From: Dinochytrium kinnereticum | Taxonomy: Eukaryota; Chytridiomycota; Chytridiomycetes; Chytridiales; Chytridiaceae | Assembly: GCA_027604005.1 (NCBI GenBank) | Contig: JADGJT010000045.1 | Span: 1-64,000 of the forward strand | DNA length: 64,000 nt | Direction of reading: 5' to 3' | Shown here: piece after piece, positions 20,838 to 33,000 of the stretch | Numbering within the stretch: the stretch's first letter is position 1 | Layout of the letters: each line of letters begins with the position of its first letter | Made by a program: the position numbers and the translations under genes | Notes under the pieces: model-generated | What the model was told of the DNA's origin: nothing | Databases searched by the model: none | The model's input: the letters and a program-made list of their open reading frames with translations, nothing else

Positions 20838-22423
20838 CTATGATTTCTTTGCGGCAGCCTCAGTGGCCCACCCTGCCATATCAACATTGAGATCCTTATA
20901 TCTTTTGATCCATGGGTGGTCCAAGAGTTCAGAGTAAGTCGGCCGCTCCTTTGGATTCTTGTTCAAACTAGGGTAAAGAAAAAAAGCAGGGAAAGTATCA
21001 AACAAAATATTCCAAAAATATCAATGAGCTCAATATAATGCCAGCTGGTAAAAAACATACCATTGCGCGACGAAATCCCTGCAGTCTGTCGAGTATCTAT
21101 CATCGGGAAGGTTCGGTGGCTCTCCAGAGACGATCGCATTGAGCTGGGCAAAGACGCTGTCGTACTGCTCAGTAGGGTAAGGGTATTTTCCAATGGCCAT
21201 TTCGACAACAGAGAGACCGAGCGACCAAACATCAGATTGCACCGAGTAAGTTCCTGGGTTATCAACAGATATCCTTTCAGGCTAATTGCAGAGAAAGAGT
21301 TAGGGTTATCGGGAGAATAAAAGGTTAAATGAGTAACAAATAGGAAAAAGTCTTACCGCCATGTAGCTTTGACAGCCGATATTGGTCTTTGCGAGGGATT
21401 GGATAAGCTGACCACTTACGCCAAAATCACAAAGTTTCACTTCGCCTTTTGAGTTTACGAGGATATTTGTTGGTTTCACATCTTTACAAAGTAATTAACA
21501 AAAAAGGTCTTCTGGCATACCAAAAAATAACTACCTCTGTGAATAATAGTGAGATGATCCTTCATGAATTTCAGGCCCATGATAATCTAATTGAAAACGT
21601 TTGAGTTCCTGAAAAACAACCTCACGCATGCATACCGATAAGGTGATTTTGGCTAGAACATCTTCCCTAATTCCATGACCATACAGCTTGTCGATTGATC
21701 CGGCATCCATGTACTCCATACTGCAGCCAGCAATTAAAATAAATGTTGCGATATATGTTATTAAGAGGTCTAAGGAAGCCGCTGTTATCGCCGACAACTC
21801 ACCAATAGTATACGCAGGATTCGATGAAAAATGCACCATAGAAATCGACAATGTAAGGACTCTGGCTCTTATGAAGAACATCCAGCTCCATGAGAATCTG
21901 ATTCAGCTTTGTTTGATCCAACTCCAACCGAATCTCCTTCATGGCTGAATGATGGATAAAAGAAAAAGCCATTCACAAACTGACACCAGACAGAGAATAG
22001 CCAAGGGAGCAAAACAAAAGTAAATCGCAACAGCAGAGATTACATACCCATGCTAACGTTAGTGGGAACATGATGAACCTTCTGCACCACCCCGTACTGC
22101 CCTTTCCCCAATTCCTCTTGCAGCTTCAAGTCACTCATGGATATCTTGTAGCTACTGCCGTTGGAAAAGTCCACTCCGTCTGCATGCAGCACGGCCTTTC
22201 CCGAGAAATTAAGCTTTCCGCTCGGATCACTTTTCAGCGAGCAGCCAGAGAGAGCAATGAGTTGAGACAAGGTCAGCCTGGCATGAGGTACTCACACATA
22301 TCTTGAGAAGTTTGCAAAAGGAGACGAGAAGTTGCCAAGCTCGCCGAGGGTCATTGGCTTTGAGAGCTTCATTGCGAGCCTCGAGTTGGCAGTGGGCAGC
22401 TTGAGCGACGATGGTGAGGTCAT
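20838..22423 (-). CDS. PBS2: MAP kinase kinase, Pbs2 type
   Basis: Eight exons (22296-22423, 22048-22277, 21803-21944, 21636-21720, 21535-21586, 21357-21481, 21061-21281 and 20838-20967) encode 370 residues. Kinase motifs in order: glycine loop [13 protein letters not shown] (GKGQYG at residues 100-105), catalytic Lys122 in [44 protein letters not shown], activation loop [18 protein letters not shown], and [18 protein letters not shown]. The [13 protein letters not shown] loop is that of Pbs2, the MAPKK of the osmotic-stress HOG pathway; Ser and Thr of SLAKT are the expected phosphorylation sites. The N-terminal region before the kinase is only about 90 residues, far shorter than in yeast Pbs2. 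A PPR gene diverges 340 bp away. Confidence 0.88.
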
Positions 22424-22763
22424 GGTTGTTTAACGGATCTCGTGAGATATGCTCCTGTGTGTGTAAGTCTGCGCAGGTGCTAGCTGTTCTGTTGAGGGGA
22501 TGTGGTATTCCTTGCAATGAGGCGCAAGTCACAGCCAACTCCAAGGTTCCCGTTCAGCGCAGTGCCGTGAACGGCCGTCGTCCCAGGCTGCTCTCCCTCC
22601 CCTTCTCTCGGCACTTGCTTCGTGAATGGCTCTGTCCGTGGGCAAAGCGAGTGTCGCTGATGCAATGGCGGATCGGCGACAGGCTTCGCGGGCGGGCGAG
22701 GGTGAAGGTCGTCGTGGTTTAAGGTCGCTGAAATTATTTTTCCAATTACCTGACGGATTCGCC
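22424..22763. promoter_or_regulatory. Divergent promoter between MAPKK and PPR gene
   Basis: 340 bp between two start codons, not AT-rich. An in-frame Met at 22626 lies upstream of the chosen PPR start; the peptide it would add lacks presequence character. Confidence 0.35.
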
Positions 22764-25135
22764 ATGTTGAGCCGCTTGAGCAGACTGCTAGGGCCGCAAC
22801 GACATCTTGATCGGACGCTGTTCTCCTTCGGCAGCGGCGGCGGAAGACCTTCGGACGTCTCGCAAGCGAATGGCGGCGATGCCGTCAGCCCGTCGAGGGA
22901 TTCGGAGCGGCGGTTGGTGGATGAGCTGAGGGCGCAGTTTGTAGAGAAGGTTGGTTCACGCCCCCGTCGTTGCCCGTTTGCATCGGATGAGAGCGGATCC
23001 TTACCTACTTGATCTCAAAGCTGGAGAAGACAGGGTCAGCGGATGAGTCGTGGAGAGAGTATAGCCAACTGATGGAGTCGATGCTGGAGAAGGTATTCAT
23101 GGTGGCTGGTTGACCGTCCCCTGCTAACACAATTCCCCTCCCCCGTCATTCGCAGGTGAATCTGAGCGTTGTGAGCCATCATCGTCTATTTGGAGACATT
23201 TCTGCAACCCCTGTACCGTCGTCGCTGTCCACATCAAAGGCAAATGTCTTGACAAAGATCATCGGGAAGCTGGGCAAGAGTGCCACCCGTACAGAGTTTG
23301 CCCGGCTTGCGCTTTTGTACGAAAAACAGGTACGTCTTGCCAAAGCTCCTCGTTCAGGTTTCATTTGCTCTCAACCTTTCCGACCTAACCTTCTTCCTTA
23401 GAATGATATTGTGAAGATGCGGTCGCTTCTTAATCAGATGAAGGCTTCTGGCATAGCCCCCTCAATCTCCATTCTGAATGCACTGATCCGCACAAACATA
23501 CGAACTGGAAACTTTACCACAGCGATGGCCGTGTTCCAGGGCCTCCGTGGAAATCGTCAGAGGCGGCTATCACAGTCATCGGAAGAGTATCTCGCCTCAA
23601 CCTCAGGTCGTTCTTTGGAATTTGAAGAGCCTAATGGGGCCACGTACTCTGCCATCATGGGGGCCTTATACAGGTCGGGTGATTATGCGTTAGTCGAGAC
23701 GCTGTACAAGGAAATGATAGACAGCAATGTGCCTCTAACATTGGGGTCTATTCATTTGGTCATGCTGATTTCCATGCGAAAGGGGCAGTTCGCGAGGGCC
23801 TTAGAGCAGTTTGATCTTATCAAGACCAACGGTCTCAGACCCAGCGTTTACTCGTACAGGCTTATGATACAGAGCCTCTTGAACAGCGGGAAGCTCGAGG
23901 ACGCTGTCGATGTCCTTTACGAAATGGAAGCATCGATCAACGACACCGTTCCTAAGCCAGATACCAGCATCTACAATCTGATTCTTCAGACCATCGTCAC
24001 CCAATGGAAGCCAAATACACCTGCATCACAAGGGCTTTATCGCCTCGCCTTTTCTCTCTTTGACAGAATGAAGGAACGAAAGTCTCGGGTTCTTGGAATG
24101 CAGCCATCTGCTGAAGTTTTAGCGGATGTATCCACCTACGAGTTGGTGGCACAACTTGCATGCAAGGTGCAGAGCATCGCGTCTCTGATTAAAGCACACG
24201 ACTTAGTGATGGAGATGGTCCGCTTACGATACATTACCCACCCTCGTCTTTGGAGCGCTTTGGTTGTCTCTTTCTGCAGTGCAAAGGAGGTACCTGCCGC
24301 GCTCAAGATTGCCGAAGATTCCGCCAGCCATCTCGCCGAAGGTGCATGTCTTTCTTACAATAGCCTGCAAGCCCTAGCGCAGGGATTGCTCCACCGCAAC
24401 GACGTTGAGAACGCTTTAACGGTCCTTCAAAGAGCTTTGACTGCTCAGTATAAGCTGGAAATCGATAATGTGGTCGTGCCCCTCTTTCGCCGTGTTCTAG
24501 ATACTCGATCCTTTGACATGCTGGAGAGATGCATTGCCGCAGTCTGCACGGGGCTTGAACCTCACCACTTGTTGAGGGTTTGGGTAATGATCCTATCATC
24601 TACAAGCGATCATTATTTCCAAACCTTCAAGTCATCAAAAGATCCTTCAGCCCTATCCTGTGGGTGGGATCACTGCTCCATAATTTCAAGCAGGATGCTG
24701 ACTATCCTCTCTACGTCAAGCATCAGCCCAAGCATTGCTGGAGTACCATTTACCGATTCCCTCCTCCTCTCCATCTCAAAACTATCATCCAACCCGATTT
24801 ACGACCTTGCAAGTATTTTTAGGTCCGATTTCCAGCATCAACCCTCACTACTCAACTCCATCTCTCAGCGTTTCTCATTTCCACCCCCTTCCACAACCGC
24901 CATGGTGGCCATGTCACGAGCTCTTTTAGATAGAGGTTACAATGTAGAGTCGTTCTCTCTTCTCGTGCAAGCAGCCTCAGAGCATCCGGAGCGGCGGTTA
25001 CATGTTGTGATGATGACTTTGAGGCATGCCTTGTTTGATGGAGGGCCGACTGGACGGACGGTTGAGTTGGAGGCGGAGGATAAGAATGCTATCAATGCTT
25101 TTCTCATTGAAAATGGCATTTGGTCCGCACTGTGA
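22764..25135 (+). CDS. Pentatricopeptide-repeat (PPR) protein, probably mitochondrial
   Basis: Four exons (22764-22949, 23021-23092, 23156-23329 and 23402-25135) encode 721 residues. The N-terminus MLSRLSRLLGPQRHLDRTLF is basic and amphipathic, a good mitochondrial presequence. Exon 4 carries degenerate 35-residue PPR units, for example SLLNQMKASGIAPSISILNA, then TYSAIMGALYRSGDYALVET and QFDLIKTNGLRPSVYSYRLM. Such proteins bind organelle RNA and act in its processing, stability or translation; the target cannot be read from the sequence. The C-terminal 250 residues lack clear repeats. Weak similarity in plan to fungal Aep/Cbp-type translational activators is possible but not shown. Confidence 0.8.
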
Positions 25136-25525
25136 TTGCGTACCTTATAATATCATTGTTCTTTTCCTTTCTCACGTCTATGCCAATAAAAAATCACATG
25201 TACTCTTCTTGAGGATCGTCCTTCTTCTTGATCGAGAACGCAAGGGAATGGGTAAGAGAGATACGGTCAAATATATATTTAAATTACCAAAGTTTTCACC
25301 CTTTACGTTTTCTCAGAATAGAATGTGGGGGAAGGGGAGTTTAGTTAAGCTTTTGTTTTTTTGTATAAGACGGAGGGTACGTTGGAAATGCGTGATTAAG
25401 AAGAAGATATAAAAAAAGCTCGTGAGGGCCAACATCAAATATAAAGCGATCCCCGATCAGTTAACAGACAAATATCAAAACACGATTCACAGGTGTAATC
25501 CTTAAACAAGTACCACGAAAGCATC
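25136..25525. terminator. Convergent 3' region with a candidate polyadenylation signal
   Basis: An AATAAA hexamer lies at 25185-25190 on the plus strand, about 50 bp after the PPR stop, the right place for a poly(A) signal. The rest is AT-rich spacer before the converging PP2A gene. Confidence 0.45.
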
Positions 25526-28500
25526 TTAAGGACTCTCGTCGCCATCTGATCCTTTGCTGATCTTTGATGGTGACATCACACTCTCGAAATCCGTGGCATC
25601 ATCCATTCTTTCATCAACCTTCTTATTTTCCTCAACACCAACCATGATATCTCCACCAAGAACCTCAACAACCTCATTCACATTACTCCCATCTCTTTTG
25701 CCACTTTCAACCCCCTCTTCCTCCTCATGCTCCTCCTCCATGTCCTCCCCATCATCGACCCAGTCATCATCGTCCTCCATGTCATCTTGCTTGAAGGCAG
25801 TGTGCCGGCTTCTCCCCCTCATCTCCTCTAGGATATCAACAGACTGGTCAGCACCAGCAGAGGTCCACCCAACGGTCTCGGCATCATCATCCCCCCATTC
25901 ATCGTCCAGATCCTCAACCTCATAGGACGAGTATCCACCATAAGACGACCTACAGGAGGATTGAGATCGACGTTCCTCCATCGCTAGTTCGTCGTAAGTT
26001 CGTTCAGCGAATTTATCCCATCCCCTGATGAAGAATCAAGTAAGAACTTTTTTTCACGGAAACCAAAGAACAATATGTCAAGCGGCCTTACTCTAGCCTA
26101 ATCCGTCTCCCTCTTTCATCTACGCACACGTCATCCATCTCTCGAAACCCTGGATCAATTCTGCGGATATGGTTGTCGTATTTTCTGAGGTCAAAGATCA
26201 TGTCAAAGAATAAAGCTGAGTTGCTGCTTTTCTTAAGATCAGAGAGGGTGATTTGTGATTCTCTCTTGGGTTTGATCAAATCTAAACTGTTGGAGCAAAA
26301 AAAATAAAGTGAGACGTTCATAGATAATCGGAATGGTCCAGTAACGGTATGGACTTACAGACTACAAATAAAGTCCTCAAATTTCCAGGGATCATTCATT
26401 CGAAACTCAACCATCCGATTAAACTGCTCCTTGTAAAAATCGTGCAACTCATGGAGAGAAAGAACACCATCGCCATCGAGATCCAAACAGCGAAACCTGT
26501 TATATTTGCCATGAGTAAGAACCATAAGAATAAACCAAAAGTAAAGCAGATGAGAACCAGCATACCAATACTCAATGCTCCCAGCGCTCCTCTTATCCTC
26601 AACGCATAGCAAGAACCAAATGAAATCTTTATAAGATAGCTTTCCAGACTTATTCCCAGCGCAGAGCGTCCGTCCCATACCCGCCAAAACCCTTTTGACA
26701 ACCAAGCTCGTCAAAGCGCTTCTATCATACCGATGCAAATCCTCGCCCTCAATGTACATATCATGATCCGAATCCAATTCCCAGAATTTGCAGTAGATGA
26801 CGTAGAAGTGCTTGTACGAGAAGAAGTCGCGTGTCTTTCATTAAATGAATTAGGAGGTTTGATTGGTAAAAAGATCAAAGAACTTACGGCGTTGATATCA
26901 TCCTCGTATTGAACGTTTCGGATAGAGTAGAGGAATATGTGCCTGCGAAAATCGGGTAACGTCATTTTTTCAGTCCAGTTCTGCTTCTTGTTGAAAAATA
27001 TTCTGGTGGTGACAGTTTCGACTGATATGGAGAGAAGTCAGTAAAAGTACTCGAAATGCCTGGCATATAAAGAAGAAAGAAGCACAAGAAAAACAACGAA
27101 AAAATTCACCATAGCGAGCCTGGAATATTGGCATTGAGGAAAGAAATTCGAGTCCAGGATGTCTCTGAACGACCTCTATGGAAGAAAAACAGAAGAGAAA
27201 GTTAATTTCTAAACCAAACACACTTCGCTACTAACCTTCAACAATAATGTTAAAGTCATCTGGCACCAGGTATTTCCTATCCTCGCCGACAAGGATTTTG
27301 AATAAAATAGCAAAATCGTCAAGATAAACTTCATTCATTTGCTTCCACCACCCGATAAATTCCTCGCATGAGATAGTGGAAAGCCCTCGCCCCTTGTCAA
27401 TGCACTGGAAGATTGCAAAGCTGCTGTACCGCGGAAGCTGGCAGGCGTCCATAACGGGCCAAAGTTCAAGCTTTGAAAGCTCCTTTGTCCCAGGTTGGTC
27501 AGCATTCGCCCCAAACGCTTCACGGACTGCCACCTTAGTAAAAAAAACACGAATGAGGAGCAGGAATAATAAGACATTTGAAGTCAAGAAATGGCGACTA
27601 ACCAGCATCTGCTCCATGGGTCGTCTTGACTCGAAGAATGTGTTGACATTTTCGTATACATCTGCTTTAACGGGAGGTCGGCTTTGGGCGTTGGGGTTGC
27701 CGAGGGGGTAGAAGAATCTAAAGTCGTCGAGAGGTCGTGGAGGCTTATTGTCCTGCACAAGCGTCGTCAGCGAGACAAAAAAGGTGAAGGGAAATGCGGA
27801 TTCGCCAAGAGAAGAAGAAGTGACTTACAGAAGCGTCTGTCATGTGAAGATCAATACCGGAATCCTTCTTAACAACTGGATTTAATCCCTTATCATTATC
27901 GAAATCATTCACGGTGAGTAATGCAGGGCCATGCTCGGTTGCAGCGTTGTCACTAGGCGTCACTGCAATCTCATCAGAACCCAAATATAAGGTGCTCGCC
28001 AGGTTGGAATCAGCGCTGATCGCAGGCGCAGGAATTACGCTTCCATCTACAATGGTATCCTCCTTCTCATTTGCCGAAGCCGCAGCAGAAATTGTGGCTA
28101 CTGAGGTAAGGAAAGGCACTGTTAGCTGGAAACTGAGGTCGATGCGACAGAGCCGAAAGAAAGCAGGTTGACTCACCAGTGTCGCTAAGGATACGCTTCG
28201 CTCTTCTGGGAGAAAGTGGGGGTATCGAATGTTTCCCAGATGTTGAAGTCGAAGGCTCAACATGAAGACGCTGGGAATCATCTGCCCGAAAGTCGAAAGC
28301 ACGCGTGTCGGCTTCCCCCAAATTCTTGATGATGGAGCAATCCTCAATCAGCACTTTCAGCGCACCCGATGCGGAGAGTGACATTGTCTCAAAGCCCATA
28401 GAAGAATCCTCTTCCATGGCCATGTCAGGCCCCAGAGGGTACGCTGGGACACTTGAATCGAGTGTTGCGGCCACCCTCTGCAAAGTGGCTGCAGCATTCA

Positions 28501-28747
28501 AAAGATCTTCAGCAGCAACAGGGTCCAGGTGAGCCAACTCGTTGACAAGAAATGACCTCGCAGCCGATTCCGTGCAGAGCCAGCGTAGAAAGTCAGAATC
28601 AACTCTCCGCCGAAGGTTGATGGAAATAGAAGGGGATATGGACGATGATGGTGATGGCACAGAAGCGTCGTCGGTTGAGGGTCCTGGCCCGTAAGGAGAG
28701 GCAGTTCCATCGGACAGCTGCACGTTGGTCGCAAGCAGGCTACTCAT
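25526..28747 (-). CDS. Protein phosphatase 2A regulatory subunit B'' (EF-hand type, PPP2R3-like)
   Basis: Ten exons close to 863 residues: 28177-28747, 27829-28100, 27603-27752, 27236-27533, 27110-27175, 26888-27021, 26566-26834, 26359-26496, 26092-26286 and 25526-26024. After a Ser-rich N-terminal half comes RPLDDFRFFYPLGNP, then VYLDDFAILFKILVGEDRKY, VVQRHPGLEFLSSMPIFQ, FYVIYCKFWELDSDHDMYI (EF-hand 1) and FRCLDLDGDGVLSLHEL (EF-hand 2, canonical DxDGDG loop), then RMNDPWKFEDFICSL. This order matches PPP2R3 subunits, which bind calcium and target PP2A. S. cerevisiae lacks this class, so its presence here suits an early-diverging fungus. The last exon is an acidic, low-complexity tail. Start is the Met at 28747, since upstream in-frame sequence is not protein-like. 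Confidence 0.88.
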
Positions 28748-30031
28748 GCTGAAAGAAGCAGCTGCCGAGGTCGTCCAGCAAGCTCCGCAGTAAAAATGAC
28801 GACCGGAACTATCAATCAATTGGACTGTGTCCGAGACCTTTTGATTATCTGTTGCTGGAAGTGACTCTGCAGCGCCCACGGAGTCGCAGAAGGGGGCCTT
28901 ATAAGTCGGGTGCCCACAAATAAATAATAAGAACTCCTGCAGAGGAGAGGCGAGAAGGAATTTCGGATCAGAGCCTTGACACCTCCCTGCCCATACGATA
29001 TAAAGAAAAAAGAGGCGAGATAAATGAACCAAAACAAAGGAAACCTGCTACAAAACAAATAGCTGCAAGCAACGAACGCTGCAGCTTGGCTGCTCAGAAA
29101 ATCGCAGGCGGAGTTGCAACAAAAAAATTGGAAGTCCGCCGTCATTTGTGCTTGCCATCCCCATTTCAGGCAACGGCATGCCTCCTTGCAAGAAAGCAGA
29201 TTATAATAATGGAAAGGCGATCAACACGAGCCTTAAGAAAAGAAAAAAAATTAAATGAAGCAAGAGGGAGAAACTGCGTGGAAAAAGCTCTCAGGAATGA
29301 CAAAAGTATAATGTAGAGACTGCAGAAAACAACAGGTAATATAATCTTGCCAAAAAAATAAACAACAACAGCAGCCTGAGGTAAAAGGCAACGAACGAAA
29401 AATCAGCGCGGGCTACCAATAAATGTCAATGACAAAATATTCGACACAATAACAAAAGGGAGAAGAAGATGAGAGAAATAAACAACACGTGAAAGAAGAT
29501 GGAAGACCAATGGAGAATAACCCTCCATCAACGGTGATCAGAGAGAAAGCAACGACCATCCAACAAGAAGAGAATATATAGGATAATATGAGCAAGAAGA
29601 TAGTTAAAGGCTTCTGCAAAATGCCAAAAAACCGCTTCGGTCTCCTTATCTCCATCTCATAAGATATTTGTAGGCAACCGCTCATCCTCCTTTACTCTCT
29701 TCAATGCTTTGGGTTTCGTTCAATGTCGCTACGATTGAGGAGATGTAAGGGAAAGACGGTGAAAAAAAAGAGAGCAATCAACAACAAAAATATACGAACT
29801 GCATACAAGTATAGAAAGAACAGTGAAATGAGGAAACATTTAAGAAGAGGGAGGAATAGAATACAATATGATCCAAGAAAAAACGCACACAAAAACAAAA
29901 TGTATACAGAAACATAGGTATAACGAATGCGAAGAATCGAGAAAAAACAGAAAAAGAAAAAGAAGGATAATACGAAGAAAAAAGTACAACCAAAATACAG
30001 CACTATTTAAACCAACTACTGACAAATAGCA
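28748..30031. other. PP2A B'' upstream region and 3' region of the large RRM gene; no gene
   Basis: About 1.3 kb of A-rich, repetitive-looking DNA, especially 29,200-30,000 with many A runs on the plus strand. Open frames on either strand give only low-complexity Phe/Leu or Lys strings. I see no gene. Confidence 0.5.
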
Positions 30032-33000
30032 CTAGGCCTTGACAGGTCCACCTTGAATAAGATTCTCCACAAGCTCCCAAACACGACCCATGAGAAAGCC
30101 AACCCGAGCATCACCATCCGACCCCTCCGACGCGTCTCCATCACAGGCAGCATCATTTGCAATGGTCGAAATCGAAGTTAACGATGAAGAGGTCGATGCA
30201 GAAGAGATCAGTTCAGAGCTTTCCAATGCCTTGTGAGAGTCTACTGAACTAAAACCCCTATTCCGCTGACCCTGGAGAACAATAATTATCCTCTCCATCT
30301 CAGATTCAACCCACTCCAACTGCTTCTGTGCATCAACTCCATGCCCAAGCTTCCTTAAGGGTTTCATGCACGTCACCGTGTTAAGACTATCAACCCCCAT
30401 CCTCTCATTACCTATTTCCTCATCATTTCCCTTACTATGACTGGCAGATAGAGATGACTCTGCCTTGGCAGAGGTCCCCGTGTCATCACCTTCGGGAGAC
30501 GTCGGAGACAGGTAAGTATTGGTCAAGGTCGTCGCGAGCGCTCCAACATCTACTTCTGCATTGTCACTCATACAACTCTCAACAGGTTTAGCGACAGGGG
30601 GTGTCAGCGGCGTCACAACAGGAGGGAACGTCAGCACGGCCGATTCCGGAGCAGATCCTATTCGAACCTCTCGATCTTGATGCTTCAGACTAGCCTCTAA
30701 AATCTCTGGATCACTTGGCGCGTTCGGAATCATGATACGAAGATTCTCCTCATTCGCAACACCTCGATGTCTCGAACCGCTTCTTTCACCAACAATCCCC
30801 CTTGGCTCCCCAGTCTCCTGTTCAACCACATCCCCACCATCGCGAGACACCGATGATCCCCACGAAGGAACAAACGCCGCAACATTGGGATTGAACGAAG
30901 AAAGCCTTGGCCCAACCGATGTGATATCATCCGCAAAACTTGGCGCCGACACCGTTCTCCACCGATCAACCCCAGTATCGATTCTCGGCGGCAAAATCGA
31001 GGGGTCCATAAGGGCTGGTGCGCTGGCCTGGGAGGCCGAAGACGAGGCTGTAGAGGCGATGCTAAGAGCCGAGGAAGATGATTCAAGTCTGCTACGGACA
31101 CATTCCGAGTCTTGCTCAGCGGAACCATTGCGTGAAGTAGAGCTCCTTCTCACAAGGCCTGACCCAGAAGAAGCTTGTGAGTTCGGAACGGACCCACCAG
31201 AGGAAGTTCTCGAAGAGGTCGGAGAAAAGGCGGACGACCAAATATCATCCAAAAGCCTTCCCGAGGCCTGGCCAATTCCAGAGAGAGTGGCCGAAGATGA
31301 AGCAGTTCGGCCCCCATACAAGAACGAGCTGGAGCGACGAAGTGATGCAGCAGCCGTTGTCACGTTTGTAGATGGTCCCGAAACACTAGATCCCGATGAA
31401 GAAGATGATGACCCACGAACGACAAACCCAGCCTCCGCCCCCGTCGATAATGAGAGCGACGGCGACTGCAGCGGCGCCGGCCATCCACCTTCAGATCCAA
31501 GACTAGTAGCATATGGTGCCACGGGTGCTGCAGACGAGGGACCAGACCCAGGAAGACTGCTAGAGGCCCATGGGTCACCTCCTGTAGAGGATGAGATTGG
31601 AGTCGTCGGACCCCGAACCAGAGTGGGCGACGGTTCGCTCCAGAAAGATCCAACGCTTTCCAGACCGCCTGCAGACGGTGGACCATTACTATTCGAGGGC
31701 GGCTTGGCCCAAGGATCGGCAGTGGCGCTAAACATGTTGGCTGATGACGGAATAGGTCCTCTGAGATCCAGAGGGTATGACGATGACTCTTCCAACACTT
31801 TTCCCGAGCCACTGCTCTTTTTATCAAGCACGTCCACATCCTATACAACCGAAAAATTAAGTTCAAACCGTCCAAAAGCGAAAGAAAGAAAAAGCACTCA
31901 CCGATTCCAGCCTACCCTCCTCCAAAATGGCGAGGAAAGGCTCCCAAATACCCGGAATCTCACCAGAAACCCTATATTGAAAACTCACGCTACCATACCC
32001 ACACCCAAGGGTCTCCCTTAAATCGTACCCCTCATAAACAGCTCTGGCGGTATCAACACCCGAAAATCGCACAAAGACGTGTGCAGAATTCGAGGATCGC
32101 TGCACAAGAAGGTCCTCAAATCCCTCTACCTTGGCTAAAATTGTCCTCAGCTCTCCTTCGTCCGTAATGGCCGAGTTGCGTATAATGATAATGTTTGAAA
32201 TAATCTAAGAACCAGGAGGGAAAAAGAATTATTAGACTAGGGTGGAAATCAAATATAACCATAACACAATTGAAAAACAAAAAAAGGTAGATAAGACAAA
32301 AACCTCACCTGTGGAGTGGACAACCTCCTAGCCACATCCCCATTGATTCGAGAAGGAAAATGCTCAGCCCCCATAGAATTCTGAACCCTCACCCCCCTAG
32401 CCAACGCAAAAAGACTCCGCGATCCAGACCCAACCCCGACCGTCCCCATAGCAGAGGAATGTCCAAGCGGTGCAACCCCAGCTATCCCCCCACCGCCGCC
32501 CCCGATCGCCTGCACAGACGAAACATTAGAGCCACCACCCGTCGACGGGCCAGCAGGTATCGAGAACGAAAGAGACGACGCATGGGCAAACGAGAAGTTT
32601 CCAGACGCCGACGACGGAAGGCCAGAGTACGACGCAACCTTTCTAAGGCCCCTAGCAGTTTGAGCCGAGGGAACCGGCTGACGACCCCCCGTGCCAGCCG
32701 CTGAAGTCGGGAAACCGCCAAGAGGTCGAGGCAAAGAGAAAAGGTTATCAGATGTGTATCGATTGGAGCCAGCCAGGCTACCATCAATTACAGGAGGGAT
32801 CATAGATGTGAAAAACGCATCCTCCCCATTCCCTACTCCATCACAGTAACTACCAACGGAGGCGTTCATGGACGCAACCTCCCGATCTGAGGATGCAGAA
32901 AATCCAGAAGCATTTTGCTGGTGAAGGTACCCGCTACCAGCCCCACCACCAGCACTATTCAATCCCAGAGCCCCAATCTGACCCGTCGAGAATCCCTGCG

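Noticed and set aside
2824..25135. Biosynthetic cluster linking the SDRs, ceramide synthase, ARV1 and cis-prenyltransferase
   Set aside because: The genes are interleaved with unrelated housekeeping genes on both strands, lack a backbone synthase, and are all general eukaryotic functions.
30732..32021. Long plus-strand open frame of 429 codons opposite the giant RRM gene
   Set aside because: It is antisense to a Ser/Pro-rich coding exon, where such shadow frames are common. It ignores the exon borders of the minus-strand gene and has no known domain.
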